64,000 bases of DNA from Chryseobacterium gleum (GTDB lineage: Bacteria > Bacteroidota > Bacteroidia > Flavobacteriales > Flavobacteriaceae), in contig CAMCVI010000006.1 of NCBI GenBank assembly GCA_945881885.1, positions 85,854 through 149,853 on the forward strand, given 5' to 3'. The translations under genes were made by a program, and so were the position numbers. This document shows positions 52,557 through 62,098 of the stretch, piece after piece. Numbering within the stretch: position 1 is the first letter of the stretch; every line of letters starts with the position of its first letter. The notes under the pieces were generated by a model, which did no database searches, had not been told where the DNA came from, and saw only the letters and a program-made list of their open reading frames with translations.

Positions 52557-52859
52557 AGATAGTTATATTTTTTATGTAATTAAAAAACCAAACTAGTAAT
52601 TTAATTTTTTGGTTCTAGTTGATGAACCGCTAATTTAATAAAATTCAAATGTAATACATATCGATTACAAAACAAAAAATTTGATGACCTGACAATTATG
52701 CCTTTTGAATTATACCGCATAAGACACTTTATTACTTATGATCATGATAAAAGCATGAATTTACAAAAAAAACTACAACTTTTAAGAATTGTAGTTTTTT
52801 TATTTACTTTGTTTAAAGAACTTAAAGTTCGAAATAGCGATGTGAAGATAAAATAAAAA
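52557..52859. other. Intergenic region without a gene
   Basis: 303 bp, AT-rich. I see only short imperfect inverted repeats (AACTAG/CTAGTT near 52590-52619, GGTTC/GAACC near 52610-52628) and a hairpin at 52764-52802. No ORF with codon character is present. Confidence 0.6.
52764..52802. terminator. Probable terminator of the two small membrane-protein genes
   Basis: AACTACAA (52771-52778) pairs with TTGTAGTT (52789-52796), extended by A/T tracts on both sides. On the minus strand it lies about 60 bp after the stop at 52860. Confidence 0.6.
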
Positions 52860-53006
52860 CTATTTTTTATTATTATTCTTCTCATCATTCAGATTGGGAT
52901 AATTTTCTTCTCTTTGTTTTTTGCCAGAATAAAAAATATTCCACATAGTTAAAAAAACATATACTAAAAAAATTATACCTCCTATAATAAAAAAACCTAT
53001 GCTCAT
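52860..53006 (-). CDS. Tiny one-pass membrane protein (48 residues)
   Basis: The frame starts at MSIGFFIIGGIIFLVYVFL (ATG 53004-53006). It has one membrane segment (about 3-24), then a basic and polar tail (KKQREENYPNLNDEKNNNKK). The A, T and G of its ATG overlap the TGA of the upstream small gene (ATGA), which indicates coupled translation and favours this start over a TTG at 53060. No family recognised. Similar sizes occur among oxidase-assembly and transporter-associated small proteins, but nothing here proves that. Confidence 0.55.
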   Translation of the reverse strand: MSIGFFIIGGIIFLVYVFLTMWNIFYSGKKQREENYPNLNDEKNNNKK

Positions 53007-53173
53007 GATGATCGTCTTTGTCGGATTACTAATGCAAACAATAATATCGTTCCTGGCCAATGCGCGGAATATAGCGCTTCTTGTTCTCTACCTAACAGTC
53101 CTAATGAAATAGAATATAACATACAAATAAATGCTAATATTACTGGATACCATTTTAAAATAAATAATTTCAT
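53003..53173 (-). CDS. Tiny two-segment membrane protein (56 residues)
   Basis: The frame runs from ATG 53171-53173 (MKLFILKWYPVILAFICML) to TGA at 53003-53005. Two hydrophobic stretches (about 2-25 and 42-50) are joined by a loop with GREQEALYSAHWP. It ends with basic RQRRSS. It overlaps the next small gene by four bases. The coupled arrangement and the hydrophobic pattern support a real gene; no family is recognised. Confidence 0.5.
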   Translation of the reverse strand: MKLFILKWYPVILAFICMLYSISLGLLGREQEALYSAHWPGTILLFALVIRQRRSS

Positions 53174-53287
53174 TTTTTTTGATTTAATAATTTTTATAAA
53201 ATTAATAATTTTTTTTGATATTTTTAAAAAAAAATGAATGTAAGTTAAAAAATAAAAATAGTTACTTTTAGATAAAATTTAAAACGA

Positions 53288-54334
53288 TTAACGCAACAAA
53301 GTAAAATCAGCAAATACCATAGCGACTAATGCTTCAACTATAGGCACTGCTCTAGGTACTACACAAGCATCATGTCTTCCTTTGCCTTGTTGGTCTATCA
53401 GTTGGCCGTCTTGGGTTAAGACTTCTTGCTGTTGTAATAGTGTGGCAACAGGTTTAAAAGCCACACGGAAATAAATATCCATGCCATTACTAATGCCACC
53501 TTGAATACCACCTGATAAATTGGTTTTGGTAGTGCCGTCTTCGTTAAATAAATCATTATGTACACTGCCTTTCATTTCAGCAGCACAAAATCCTGAACCA
53601 TATTCAAACCCTTTTACAGCGTTTATAGACAACATGGCTTTTCCTAATTGGGCTTGTAATTTATCAAAAACAGGTTCACCTAAACCAATTGGTACATTTT
53701 GAATCACACAAGTAATGGTGCCACCAACGGTATCACCTTGTTTTTTTATTTCTAAAATGTATGCTTCCATTTTAGCAGCTATTGCTGCATCTGGACATCG
53801 AACATCATTGGTTTCAATGGTAGTAAAATCTAAATCTTGGTAAGGTTTGTCAACAAAAATTGTCCCAACTGATGAAACAAAGGCCGTGATTTTAATTTCT
53901 GGGATTATTTGTTTGGCAATAGCACCAGCCACAACCCAATTAACTGTTTCTCGAGCCGAACTTCTGCCACCTCCCCTATAATCTCTATTGCCGTATTTTT
54001 TATCGTAAGTAAAATCCGCATGACTGGGTCTGAATGTTTCTTTTAACTGATCATAATCTTGCGACTTTTGGTTTTCATTTTCAATCATAAATCCAATAGG
54101 CGTTCCTGTAGTTTTTCCTTCAAAAATTCCAGACAAAAATTGTACCGTATCGCTTTCTTTTCTTTGAGAAACCAGTTTAGATTGTCCTGGCTTTCTTCTA
54201 TCCAATTCTGATTGAACAAAATCCAAATCAATAGCAATATTAGAAGGGCATCCATCTATAATTCCGCCATAAGCCAAACCATGTGACTCACCAAAGGTTG
54301 TTAATGTAAAACGTGTTCCTATAGAATTTGCCAT
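53288..54334 (-). CDS. aroC: Chorismate synthase
   Basis: This 348-residue FMN enzyme starts [20 protein letters not shown] (read as [20 protein letters not shown]). It has [52 protein letters not shown] and [17 protein letters not shown], all diagnostic. It makes chorismate, the branch point used by the TrpG/PabA partner enzymes. Length is normal. It lies divergent from a lipoprotein gene. Confidence 0.97.
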   Translation of the reverse strand: MANSIGTRFTLTTFGESHGLAYGGIIDGCPSNIAIDLDFVQSELDRRKPGQSKLVSQRKESDTVQFLSGIFEGKTTGTPIGFMIENENQKSQDYDQLKETFRPSHADFTYDKKYGNRDYRGGGRSSARETVNWVVAGAIAKQIIPEIKITAFVSSVGTIFVDKPYQDLDFTTIETNDVRCPDAAIAAKMEAYILEIKKQGDTVGGTITCVIQNVPIGLGEPVFDKLQAQLGKAMLSINAVKGFEYGSGFCAAEMKGSVHNDLFNEDGTTKTNLSGGIQGGISNGMDIYFRVAFKPVATLLQQQEVLTQDGQLIDQQGKGRHDACVVPRAVPIVEALVAMVFADFTLLR

Positions 54335-54410
54335 TTAAAATATTTTTAGCAATCATTAATAGATACAAAAATATCGAATGTTTTTTTTATATTAGCAAAA
54401 AAATTATAAA

Positions 54411-55223
54411 ATGAAAAAAATAATATTTGCAATATTAAGTTTAAGTTTGGTTTCTTGTGCGATTGAAGGCCTTGAAGAAACTATTGGTAACAACACAAAC
54501 AACACGACAACTTTTACAGATGCCTTGCCCTTAAACAATGGCAACTACTGGACATATGATGTAGTTGGGCAAACTAATACAAGAGATTCATTATATATTT
54601 TTGGTGACGAAATAGTGGGTGCACACACCTACAAGAAATTTAAAAATAGAAACAATATTGCCACTGGTTTTTATTGTTCCTCATTAAACAACAACAACGT
54701 AAGAAAAGAAGCTGGAAAATTACTTTTAACAGGAAATTTAAGCCTATTACAAGGTATTACGCTACCAACGGGAGTAGATTTAAGTGTAACCGATTTTATA
54801 ATTTTTAAAGAAAATGCTACGAATGGCGAAATTTTATCTGAAAAAACAGGCACATTTCAGCAAACTATAAGCAGTTTACCTATTACTATTGAATACCGAT
54901 TAAAATCTATTGGTGGTGAAAGTTTCGCATCGTATACCTCGCCAAACAATGATGTATATCCAAATGTAAAATCTACTAAAATAGTGGTGAGTTTAAAAAT
55001 AACTTCAACACAAACTATTGCAGGTTTTCCCATAACGATTAACATTTTACCGCAACAAGATGTAGTCGTTTCTACGCAATACCTATCTAAAAACATTGGT
55101 GTTGTACATACTAAAACAAATACTAATTTTACCTTAAATGCAACGATAGCGTCACAAATTGGATTGCCTGTAACCAATTCGCAAGTGCAAGAAGAATTTT
55201 TAGATACGTACAGCGTTAATTAA
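54411..55223 (+). CDS. Lipoprotein of unknown function
   Basis: This 270-residue protein has a lipoprotein signal (MKKIIFAILSLSLVSCAIEG; lipid on C16). It begins with a Thr/Asn-rich linker followed by LPLNNGNYWTYDVVG, and a beta-rich body (VVSTQYLSKNIGVVHTKTN). I do not recognise a family; a DUF-type outer-membrane lipoprotein is likely. Its 3' end overlaps the convergent PrcB-like gene by eight bases. Confidence 0.65.
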   Translation: MKKIIFAILSLSLVSCAIEGLEETIGNNTNNTTTFTDALPLNNGNYWTYDVVGQTNTRDSLYIFGDEIVGAHTYKKFKNRNNIATGFYCSSLNNNNVRKEAGKLLLTGNLSLLQGITLPTGVDLSVTDFIIFKENATNGEILSEKTGTFQQTISSLPITIEYRLKSIGGESFASYTSPNNDVYPNVKSTKIVVSLKITSTQTIAGFPITINILPQQDVVVSTQYLSKNIGVVHTKTNTNFTLNATIASQIGLPVTNSQVQEEFLDTYSVN

Positions 55224-55668
55224 CTAAAATCGTTTTGTTTTTTGGCACCAATACAAAAAGATAGGGTGAAGTAAATGCATCTGTTACGAGTTGATTTTTT
55301 TCGGGACCAAAATCTTTTAAAATAATTTGTGCGGTAGTTTCAGTAAAAATTACGTCTGCCACATCAATATCATAGCCACCCGTGGTTTTTTCGCCTAAAA
55401 AACAAGCTACAAGATCGTGCTTTTCTAAGTCGATAGCCAACAATTTACCAAAAGATTCTTCTTCAACATTTAAAGCGGTGATTAACGCATTAAATTCTTC
55501 ATAGTTTTTAATTATCAAATTAGATTTCTCTTTTTTGCCTCCAATTTGACTTTTAAAAACAACCTCGAAATTGTCTTTTTCTTTCACAACAGCTTGCTGT
55601 GCCGGCTTGCAAGACAAAAACAGCAAACAAACACCAATAAGTGACACCATATTTTTAAACATTTTCAT
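55216..55668 (-). CDS. PrcB-like lipoprotein
   Basis: This 150-residue protein has a lipoprotein signal (SLIGVCLLFLSCK, lipid on about C20). The C-terminal domain has FLGEKTTGGYDIDVADVIF, which matches the conserved turn of the PrcB_C family (protease-complex subunit of spirochaetes). No protease gene is near, so partner and role are unknown. It sits two bases after the bshA stop. Confidence 0.75.
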   Translation of the reverse strand: MKMFKNMVSLIGVCLLFLSCKPAQQAVVKEKDNFEVVFKSQIGGKKEKSNLIIKNYEEFNALITALNVEEESFGKLLAIDLEKHDLVACFLGEKTTGGYDIDVADVIFTETTAQIILKDFGPEKNQLVTDAFTSPYLFVLVPKNKTILVN

Positions 55669-55670
55669 AA

Positions 55671-56804
55671 TTAAGAATCTAAATTAATAGCTTTATTATA
55701 CAATTCTTCATACAAAGGAAGAATATTTTTTATATCGAATTTTTTGGCTACTTCAAAAGCGGCTTTCTTAAACTGTAGTAACGTTTCTTCCGAATTTAAT
55801 ATAGAAATGGCATTTATACTCATGTTTTCCACATCGCCAACATTACTTAAATAGCCCGAAACACCTTCTTCATTTACCTCAGGAATACCACCCGAATTAC
55901 TAGAAATTACAGGCACACTAAACGCCATAGCTTCTAGTGCCGCCAAACCAAAACTTTCAGTTTCAGAAGGCAATAAAAACAAATCTGAATACTTTAAAAT
56001 TTGATTAATATCATTACTATTTCCAAAGAAAATTACTTTATCTGAAATGCCTAAATCTTCACATAATTTTTCAGCAATTATCTTCTCCGGACCTTCACCC
56101 ACCATCATTAATTTGGAAGGAATTTCTTTCTGAATATTGTAGAAAACCTTTACTACATCAGGAATGTTTTTTACTTTTCTAAAATTAGATATGTGTGTAA
56201 CTATTTTTTCATTTGAAGCTGCCAAAACAGATCGTTGGCAAATAGATTTATTTTCTAAAAACGTTTCTTCAATTTCAATAAAATTTGGAATCACATGAAT
56301 TTCTTTATTGATATCAAACAAACGATACGTAGCTTCTCGCAAACTATTAGAAACACTGGTTACAAAATCGGATTTATTAATACTGAAAGTCACCGCGCTT
56401 TTATAAAACGGATGATTTCCAACTAAAGTGATGTCGGTACCATGAAGTGTAGTAATCATGGGAAGTGAAATGCCTTCTTCGGCTAACATTTTTTTAGCCA
56501 TATAACCTGCATAAGCGTGAGGAATAGCATAATGCACATGTAACACATCAATTTTATACAATTTTACCATATCAACTAATTTGCTAGACAAAGCCAATTC
56601 ATATGGTTGATAATGAAATAACGGATAGTTAGGTACATTTACTTCATGAAAATAAATATTTGGATTTAATAACGACAATCGTACAGGTTGTTTATAGGTG
56701 ATGAAATGAATTTCATGTCCTTTTTTTGCTAGTTCTAAGCCTAACTCAGTTGCTACTACGCCACTCCCACCAAAAGTAGGATAACAAACCATTGCTATTT
56801 TCAT
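55671..56804 (-). CDS. bshA: N-acetyl-glucosaminyl L-malate synthase BshA
   Basis: This 377-residue GT4 glycosyltransferase begins KIAMVCYPTFGGSGVVATELG, a BshA hallmark. It has HVHYAIPHAYAGYMAK, TTLHGTDITLVGNHPF and SETESFGLAALEAMAFSVPV. It joins GlcNAc from UDP-GlcNAc to L-malate, the first step of bacillithiol synthesis, giving the cytosolic thiol. BshB and BshC genes are not in this window. The gene leads a pair with the PrcB-like lipoprotein. Confidence 0.95.
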   Translation of the reverse strand: MKIAMVCYPTFGGSGVVATELGLELAKKGHEIHFITYKQPVRLSLLNPNIYFHEVNVPNYPLFHYQPYELALSSKLVDMVKLYKIDVLHVHYAIPHAYAGYMAKKMLAEEGISLPMITTLHGTDITLVGNHPFYKSAVTFSINKSDFVTSVSNSLREATYRLFDINKEIHVIPNFIEIEETFLENKSICQRSVLAASNEKIVTHISNFRKVKNIPDVVKVFYNIQKEIPSKLMMVGEGPEKIIAEKLCEDLGISDKVIFFGNSNDINQILKYSDLFLLPSETESFGLAALEAMAFSVPVISSNSGGIPEVNEEGVSGYLSNVGDVENMSINAISILNSEETLLQFKKAAFEVAKKFDIKNILPLYEELYNKAINLDS

Positions 56805-56864
56805 TTTTTATGTTGTTGCAACACCAAATACAATTTGTTTGTAATTTGGTATTAATTTTACTGT

Positions 56865-57326
56865 TTATTTTTTGTTAACAAAAGCAGATTCATAAGTTTC
56901 AATCCATTCTGCAACTGATATTTTTGTAACCAATTCACCCAATAATTCAAACGGAATTTCGTCGAATTTATTAAATCGGATACAACTTTTACCCATATCT
57001 AATTTTCTATTGCTGTGTTTGGGATATTCCGCCACAAACCAATCGTAAAGTTCTTTGTTCGCATACATTCCCATATGGTAAAAATTTATGCTGTTTTTTT
57101 GTGAAGCAAATGTGATAAAAGGTAATGGTTCAGCTGGTTTGCAATGATATCCTTTTGGATAAATTGTATGCGGCACGTAATATCCAATCATACCATAATT
57201 CATACCTTCTTCAAATCCTTTTGGGACATTTTTAAGCATCGTATTTCGAAACAATTCCATTGCTTTTTTCCTATCTTCAGGAAGATTATTCATATATTCT
57301 TCTACAGTTTTTGCAGCTGAAGTCAT
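56865..57326 (-). CDS. DUF1801 domain protein
   Basis: This 153-residue soluble protein matches DUF1801 (YdhG-like): VEEYMNNLPEDRKKAMELF, PKGFEEGMNYGMIGYYVPH, FASQKNSINFYHMGMY, LDMGKSCIRFNKFDEIP. The fold is known from structures, the function is not. It starts two bases after the stop of the GH3 fusion gene, so it is produced with it. Confidence 0.85.
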   Translation of the reverse strand: MTSAAKTVEEYMNNLPEDRKKAMELFRNTMLKNVPKGFEEGMNYGMIGYYVPHTIYPKGYHCKPAEPLPFITFASQKNSINFYHMGMYANKELYDWFVAEYPKHSNRKLDMGKSCIRFNKFDEIPFELLGELVTKISVAEWIETYESAFVNKK

Positions 57327-57328
57327 AA

Positions 57329-60217
57329 TTAATCAGTTATAGATTCGTATATAATTTTTTGAATATTTTCTCTGATATTCAATTTTGACAGTTTATTAAT
57401 ATTTCCATCAGGGTAACTCCTATTTGACAAGAATATATATATTAAGTCTTTTTCAGGATCTGCCCAAACCATAGTACCTGTAAAACCCGTATGTCCGAAA
57501 CTAGATTTTGTAGTACAACCACAGGTAGGACCTTCACCACTAATTTGAGGTTTGTCAAAACCGGCTCCTCGCCTATTTCCTGTATTACAAAAATAACAAG
57601 TGTTAAATGCATCAAATGTATCCTTAGAAAAATATGTGTAACCACCATAAGATCCTTTTTGCAAATACATTTGCATAATTTTAGCTACATCTAACGAATT
57701 AGAAAACAATCCTGCATGACCACCTATTCCGCCTTGCATGGCTGCAGCCATATCATGAACATAACCTTGAATGGTATCATATCTGAAATAGGTATCAATT
57801 TCTGAAGGTATAATTGTAGACAATTCGAACTTGTCTAACGGATTATAAGTGGTATAATTTGCTCCCAACATCTTGTAAAAATTATCATCCGAAAGTTTAT
57901 CCAAGCTTTTATGATGAGATTTCTCTAAATATTCTTTAAATAAAATAAAAGCATGGTCGCTGTATTTGTATTGTTTGGTTGTTAATAGTGGTGCTTCTTT
58001 TATACTATTAATAATAGAATCATTATAATCTTTTCGCAAATATAAATTTGATGCCACCTTAATTGGAAAATTTTCAGACGTTGTAGTAGTATAATATTTT
58101 TGACTAGGTTTTTTTAAAGAATCTAACGTTTTTAAATAAAAAGGCGTCCACGCTGGCAATTTAGCTTGGTGCGTCAACATATCTAAAACAGTAATATCCG
58201 CTTTGTTAGAATTTTTAAAATCAGGAAGTAATTGCGCTAAAGTGCTGTTGAATGAAAAATTCCCTTTTTCGTAATCTTTCATTAAATTTGGAAGCGTACT
58301 CAATACTTTAGTAAGCGAAGCCAAATCATACAAATCGGTGTTTTTTACTTGCTGAACAGATTCATAAGTAGGCGAACCAAAAGCTTTTTTATAAATAACT
58401 TTTCCTTTTCTTGCAACTAAAATTTGCATACCAGGTGTGACTTTGTTTTTAATTGCAGTTGTGGCAATAGTATCAATTTTTGCCAAAACATCCGAATCCA
58501 TTTGTACTTGTTCAGGAAATGCGAAACCTAATCTATTTAGGTTTTTGGTTGACATGCCGTCTGAGGCATTAAAATTTTTCTTTATAGAAACAGGTAAAAC
58601 ACCTTTAGCTTCTTTGGCGCCAAAAAGAATTTCTGCTGCTACAATTTGAGAAAATGGATTATTTTGATAAGCTTCAATTAAACCTTCCGTTCCTTCAAAA
58701 GTTGGAATTCTTAATAACGAATACGGTTTGGTAAAAAAGGTAACAATGGTTTTACTATGTTTTGAAATTTTATCAATCCAATTGATTTCGTTAAAAGTCA
58801 TTTCGTTTTTCTTCCAAATACCTTCTGGTTTGTGATACCCAACTATAACTTTAGAATAACCGTCTATTTCAACTAAAAGCGAATCTAAATTTTTAGTCGT
58901 AATCAAATGAATTTGGGCGTATTCTTTAAGTTTTTCTATATAAGTTGTTGCGTCACCATCACCAATTTTTACAAAGGCTATTTTCTCTTTATCAAGTCGT
59001 TTTATAGGAATAATATCGTCATCATTTTTTAGAACCGTAATAGCACTTTCAAACATTTCTAAATTTAATGCTTTGTATTCTTTTTTGTTTAAATCGGCAT
59101 ATAAATTTTCAAATTCTATGGGGCAATAATAATTTAATCCTGCTTTGTATTTATATTTTAATATTTTCTTTACAGAATGTGCCAAACGTTCTTCTGTAAA
59201 CAAACTATCTTTAAAAGCTTGTTTGAATTTTTCAATGGCTACAGGAACATTTTCTGCAAAAAGCAACACATCATTACCTGCTAAAAAAGCAGCTAAATCT
59301 ATATCGCCAGGTTGTTTAAAATTACTGGCACCTTTCATGTTTAAAGCATCTGTAAAAATTAATCCTTCAAATTTTAATTGGTTTTTTAAGATATCTGTCA
59401 CCACTTTTTCAGATAATGACGATGGGAAATTTTCTCGTGGTTCAATACTTGGCACGTTCAAATGCGCTACCATCACACTGGCTAATCCATTTTTAATAAG
59501 TTCTCTATACGGATATAATTCTACTTCCTCTATTCTGTCTCTTGAAAAATCTACAGTTGGTAAAGCGTGATGCGAATCTGTGGAGGTATCACCATGACCG
59601 GGGAAATGTTTGGCCGTAGCAAAAACACCGTAAGATTGCAACCCTCGCACATAAGCTACTGCTTTTGCGGTCACATTTTCTTTGGTCTCACCAAAAGAAC
59701 GATTTCCAATAATTGGGTTTTTAGGATTGGTATTGATGTCTACAACGGGACCAAAGGTAAAATGAATCCCCAATCGTTTAGATTGATCCGCCATTTGCAT
59801 GCCCATTCTTTCTAACAATGAATTATCTTTGATGGCGCCTAAAGTCATGTTCCACGGATAAGTATGTGTAGAATCTATTCGCATACTTAAACCCCATTCT
59901 GCATCGATACCAATAAGCATTGGGATTTTCGATTTTGCTTGAAAACGATTGGTTAGTTTAGCTTGTCTATTTGGACCGCCTTGAAAAAATATCAATCCAC
60001 CTATTTTATATTTGGTAATCAATTTATCTAAATCTTGCGCATGTGCCTCATTTTTGTTAGAGTACGCTGCAATCATAAACAATTGTCCTACTTTTTCTTC
60101 AAAAGAAAATGAATTATATGTGCTATCAACCCAAACTTGTTGGCATTGCGTGTTAATTTTGGTTTGCGCAAAACCTAAAGTGGTGAGAAATAAAATGATG
60201 TATATATAGTTTTTCAT
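57329..60217 (-). CDS. GH3 N-acetylglucosaminidase fused to a beta-lactamase-family serine hydrolase
   Basis: This 962-residue exported protein (signal peptide 1-18) begins with a NagZ-like GH3 domain to about 550: KHFPGHGDTSTDSHHALP (about 203-220, catalytic His/Asp loop) and GLIFTDALNM with nucleophile D300. From about 590 follows a serine hydrolase of the beta-lactamase/penicillin-binding fold with SLTK (SxxK), YSDHAF (Y-type motif) and FGHTGFTGT (HTG motif). Both parts act on peptidoglycan in the periplasm, by inference splitting GlcNAc-MurNAc pieces and peptide or ester bonds. It starts a run of three genes reaching bshA. Confidence 0.92.
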   Translation of the reverse strand: MKNYIYIILFLTTLGFAQTKINTQCQQVWVDSTYNSFSFEEKVGQLFMIAAYSNKNEAHAQDLDKLITKYKIGGLIFFQGGPNRQAKLTNRFQAKSKIPMLIGIDAEWGLSMRIDSTHTYPWNMTLGAIKDNSLLERMGMQMADQSKRLGIHFTFGPVVDINTNPKNPIIGNRSFGETKENVTAKAVAYVRGLQSYGVFATAKHFPGHGDTSTDSHHALPTVDFSRDRIEEVELYPYRELIKNGLASVMVAHLNVPSIEPRENFPSSLSEKVVTDILKNQLKFEGLIFTDALNMKGASNFKQPGDIDLAAFLAGNDVLLFAENVPVAIEKFKQAFKDSLFTEERLAHSVKKILKYKYKAGLNYYCPIEFENLYADLNKKEYKALNLEMFESAITVLKNDDDIIPIKRLDKEKIAFVKIGDGDATTYIEKLKEYAQIHLITTKNLDSLLVEIDGYSKVIVGYHKPEGIWKKNEMTFNEINWIDKISKHSKTIVTFFTKPYSLLRIPTFEGTEGLIEAYQNNPFSQIVAAEILFGAKEAKGVLPVSIKKNFNASDGMSTKNLNRLGFAFPEQVQMDSDVLAKIDTIATTAIKNKVTPGMQILVARKGKVIYKKAFGSPTYESVQQVKNTDLYDLASLTKVLSTLPNLMKDYEKGNFSFNSTLAQLLPDFKNSNKADITVLDMLTHQAKLPAWTPFYLKTLDSLKKPSQKYYTTTTSENFPIKVASNLYLRKDYNDSIINSIKEAPLLTTKQYKYSDHAFILFKEYLEKSHHKSLDKLSDDNFYKMLGANYTTYNPLDKFELSTIIPSEIDTYFRYDTIQGYVHDMAAAMQGGIGGHAGLFSNSLDVAKIMQMYLQKGSYGGYTYFSKDTFDAFNTCYFCNTGNRRGAGFDKPQISGEGPTCGCTTKSSFGHTGFTGTMVWADPEKDLIYIFLSNRSYPDGNINKLSKLNIRENIQKIIYESITD

Positions 60218-60288
60218 GAAATGTAAATAAATAAAAAAACCATCAAAATTTCTATTTTCTGATGATTCCCAAAGTTAGTTATTTTTTT

Positions 60289-60771
60289 TTAGAAAAATCT
60301 ACTGTGCCAACTTTCTTCGGCGGGAACTTCCCAAAAATCTTCAAATTCACCTTTTGTATTTATCAAATTATTGAAAACAATAGTTTTTGAAGTTACAGCT
60401 TTTTCCTTTGCCATTTTTTTAAAATCTATAAGTGTTTTATGTGCAATATGTTCCCCAATTTTGTAGGTAACATTCATTTTGTCAAGTAATTCTATTTGAA
60501 ATTCTTGTTCCAATTGTTGAATAAAATGCACAGAAGCGTCTATTGAACAACCAGTCGCATTTTGTATTTCTGGATTGACAGCGAAAATAATAAATCGATT
60601 ATATTTTAATAGGAAAGAAGCTTCTAAGCTTGTGCCGTGTGCTGCCCAGTTTTCAACAAATTCCTGACATTTTGTAGTTATAGCTGTTACTTCATCGTCA
60701 GTTAATTTTCTGTTCGATTGGTAAATCCAAATTTTAGATTCTTCTGGTAAATTTTCGAAAGGTGTATACAT
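60289..60771 (-). CDS. Conserved protein of the Fe-S operon
   Basis: This 160-residue soluble protein includes SKIWIYQSNRKLTDDE, CQEFVENWAAHGTSLEASF, FAVNPEIQNATGCSIDASVHF and KTLIDFKKMAKEKA. Relatives are often labelled ABC transporter ATPase, but no Walker A motif exists in this sequence. The conserved W, H and C residues look structural or metal-binding. It starts two bases after the CCG-type Fe-S protein gene, so it belongs to that unit. Confidence 0.7.
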   Translation of the reverse strand: MYTPFENLPEESKIWIYQSNRKLTDDEVTAITTKCQEFVENWAAHGTSLEASFLLKYNRFIIFAVNPEIQNATGCSIDASVHFIQQLEQEFQIELLDKMNVTYKIGEHIAHKTLIDFKKMAKEKAVTSKTIVFNNLINTKGEFEDFWEVPAEESWHSRFF

Positions 60772-60773
60772 AA

Positions 60774-61565
60774 TTATAAATCTTGCGCATTTGCAATTAA
60801 TTCAGCAATATCCATAACTTTAACTGAGCTTTCTTTTTCTTTGTTTTTAATTCCGTCTGTTAACATTGTATTACAAAATGGACAACCAGCAGCAATAATA
60901 TCGGGTTGGGTTTCTAAAGCATCTTCGGTTCTTTCGATATTGATGTCTTTGTCCCCTTTTTCTGGTTCTTTGAACATTTGTGCGCCACCAGCACCGCAAC
61001 ATAATCCGTTGGCTCGAGAACGTTTCATTTCTACCAATTCGGCATCTAATTTTTGAATTAAATCTCTTGGCGCTTCGTAAATATTATTAGCACGACCTAA
61101 ATAACAAGGATCGTGAAAAGTAATGCGTTTTCCTTTAAATTGTCCGCCCTCAATAGTTAGTCTGCCTGAATCTAATAATGATTTCAGAAATTCGGTATGA
61201 TGTACGACTTCGTATTTTCCACCTAATTCTGGATACTCATTTTTAATGGTATTAAAACAATGTGGACAAGCAGTAACAATTTTTTTTACTTCATAGGCAT
61301 TCATGACTTCAATATTCATCATGGCTTGCATTTGAAATAAAAATTCGTTACCAGCTCTTTTTGCAGGATCGCCAGTACAACTTTCTTCTGTGCCTAAAAC
61401 CGCAAATGGCACCTTTGCTTTGTTTAAAATTTTAACAAAAGCTTTGGTTATTTTTTTGGCTCTATCATCAAAACTACCCGAACAACCTACCCAAAACAAA
61501 ACTTCAGGGGTTTTTCCTTCTGCAATCATTTCGGCCATTGTTGGTACTACTAAATTTTCTGACAT
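60774..61565 (-). CDS. CCG-domain Fe-S protein (HdrB/GlpC-like electron carrier)
   Basis: This 263-residue protein has two cysteine-rich half-domains: C28, C63 and CPHC (C100, C103) in the first; HDPCYLGR (C154), NGLCCGAGGAQMF (C189, C190) and GCPFC (C228, C231) in the second. That is the CCG domain of heterodisulfide-reductase subunit B and GlpC, which holds an unusual Fe-S cluster and passes electrons. With the membrane Fe-S protein at 62137, it forms a split HdrD-like pair. The redox partner is not shown by the sequence. Confidence 0.88.
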   Translation of the reverse strand: MSENLVVPTMAEMIAEGKTPEVLFWVGCSGSFDDRAKKITKAFVKILNKAKVPFAVLGTEESCTGDPAKRAGNEFLFQMQAMMNIEVMNAYEVKKIVTACPHCFNTIKNEYPELGGKYEVVHHTEFLKSLLDSGRLTIEGGQFKGKRITFHDPCYLGRANNIYEAPRDLIQKLDAELVEMKRSRANGLCCGAGGAQMFKEPEKGDKDINIERTEDALETQPDIIAAGCPFCNTMLTDGIKNKEKESSVKVMDIAELIANAQDL

Positions 61566-61618
61566 ATTATTTATAGTTTACGCTATTTTCTTAAATAAAT
61601 TATTTTATGCAAAGTAAA

Positions 61619-62065
61619 TTAGTTATTCAATTCGTCATCAAAAACTTGAATGGTTACATCTTTATCAATTAAATCTGTAAACTTTCCGTTAAAACGTGTG
61701 GCTTTTACTAAATGATTGTCTATCCAATGGTAATTGCCACCTCTTGGTTTTCCCATTACCATTCCGTGGTATTTAAAACCGTGTTGTTGTAACCAAGCTT
61801 CAGTTACTTCTCTATGGGCTTCTGTACGTGAAGTAAAAAAGAAAATAATATGACCCTCATCATACCATTTGTTTAATGTTTGTAAAGCATCTGGATAAAC
61901 ATTTGCAGTTGCCATTCTTTCTGGTTCTTCATTTGGAATATCGTCGCAAATTGTTCCATCAATATCAATAAGATAATTTTTAATTCCTTCAGGTAAAACA
62001 GGACTTAAATGTTCGCCGTTAATGGTTAACTCTTGTAATTTTCCTTCAATTTCTTCTTTCTTCAT
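61619..62065 (-). CDS. HAD-like phosphatase fold protein (LNS2-type)
   Basis: This 148-residue protein has YLIDIDGTICDDIPN (D34, D36) and IIFFFTSRTEAHREVTEAW. Towards the C-terminus lie GKPRGGNYHWIDNH and VFDDELNN. It has the HAD motifs in a compact cap-less form. Related proteins are sometimes called phosphoheptose isomerase, which is not supported because no SIS domain is visible. The substrate is unknown. It lies between the two Fe-S genes, after a hexamer repeat. Confidence 0.78.
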   Translation of the reverse strand: MKKEEIEGKLQELTINGEHLSPVLPEGIKNYLIDIDGTICDDIPNEEPERMATANVYPDALQTLNKWYDEGHIIFFFTSRTEAHREVTEAWLQQHGFKYHGMVMGKPRGGNYHWIDNHLVKATRFNGKFTDLIDKDVTIQVFDDELNN

Positions 62066-62098
62066 GCTTTTGTTGTAGTTGTTGGTCTAATTGTATTT

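Noticed and set aside
52860..53060. A 66-residue version of the small membrane protein starting at TTG 53060
   Set aside because: The first 18 residues overlap the upstream 56-residue frame; the ATG at 53006 overlaps the upstream stop and fits coupled translation better.
59145..59570. A 141-residue plus-strand frame opposite the GH3 domain
   Set aside because: The opposite frame encodes conserved GH3 motifs (including D300); this one has none.
60289..60771. Label ABC transporter ATPase
   Set aside because: No Walker A, Walker B or signature motif is present in the 160 residues.
61619..62065. Label phosphoheptose isomerase
   Set aside because: The sequence shows HAD motifs (DIDGTICDD) and no SIS domain.
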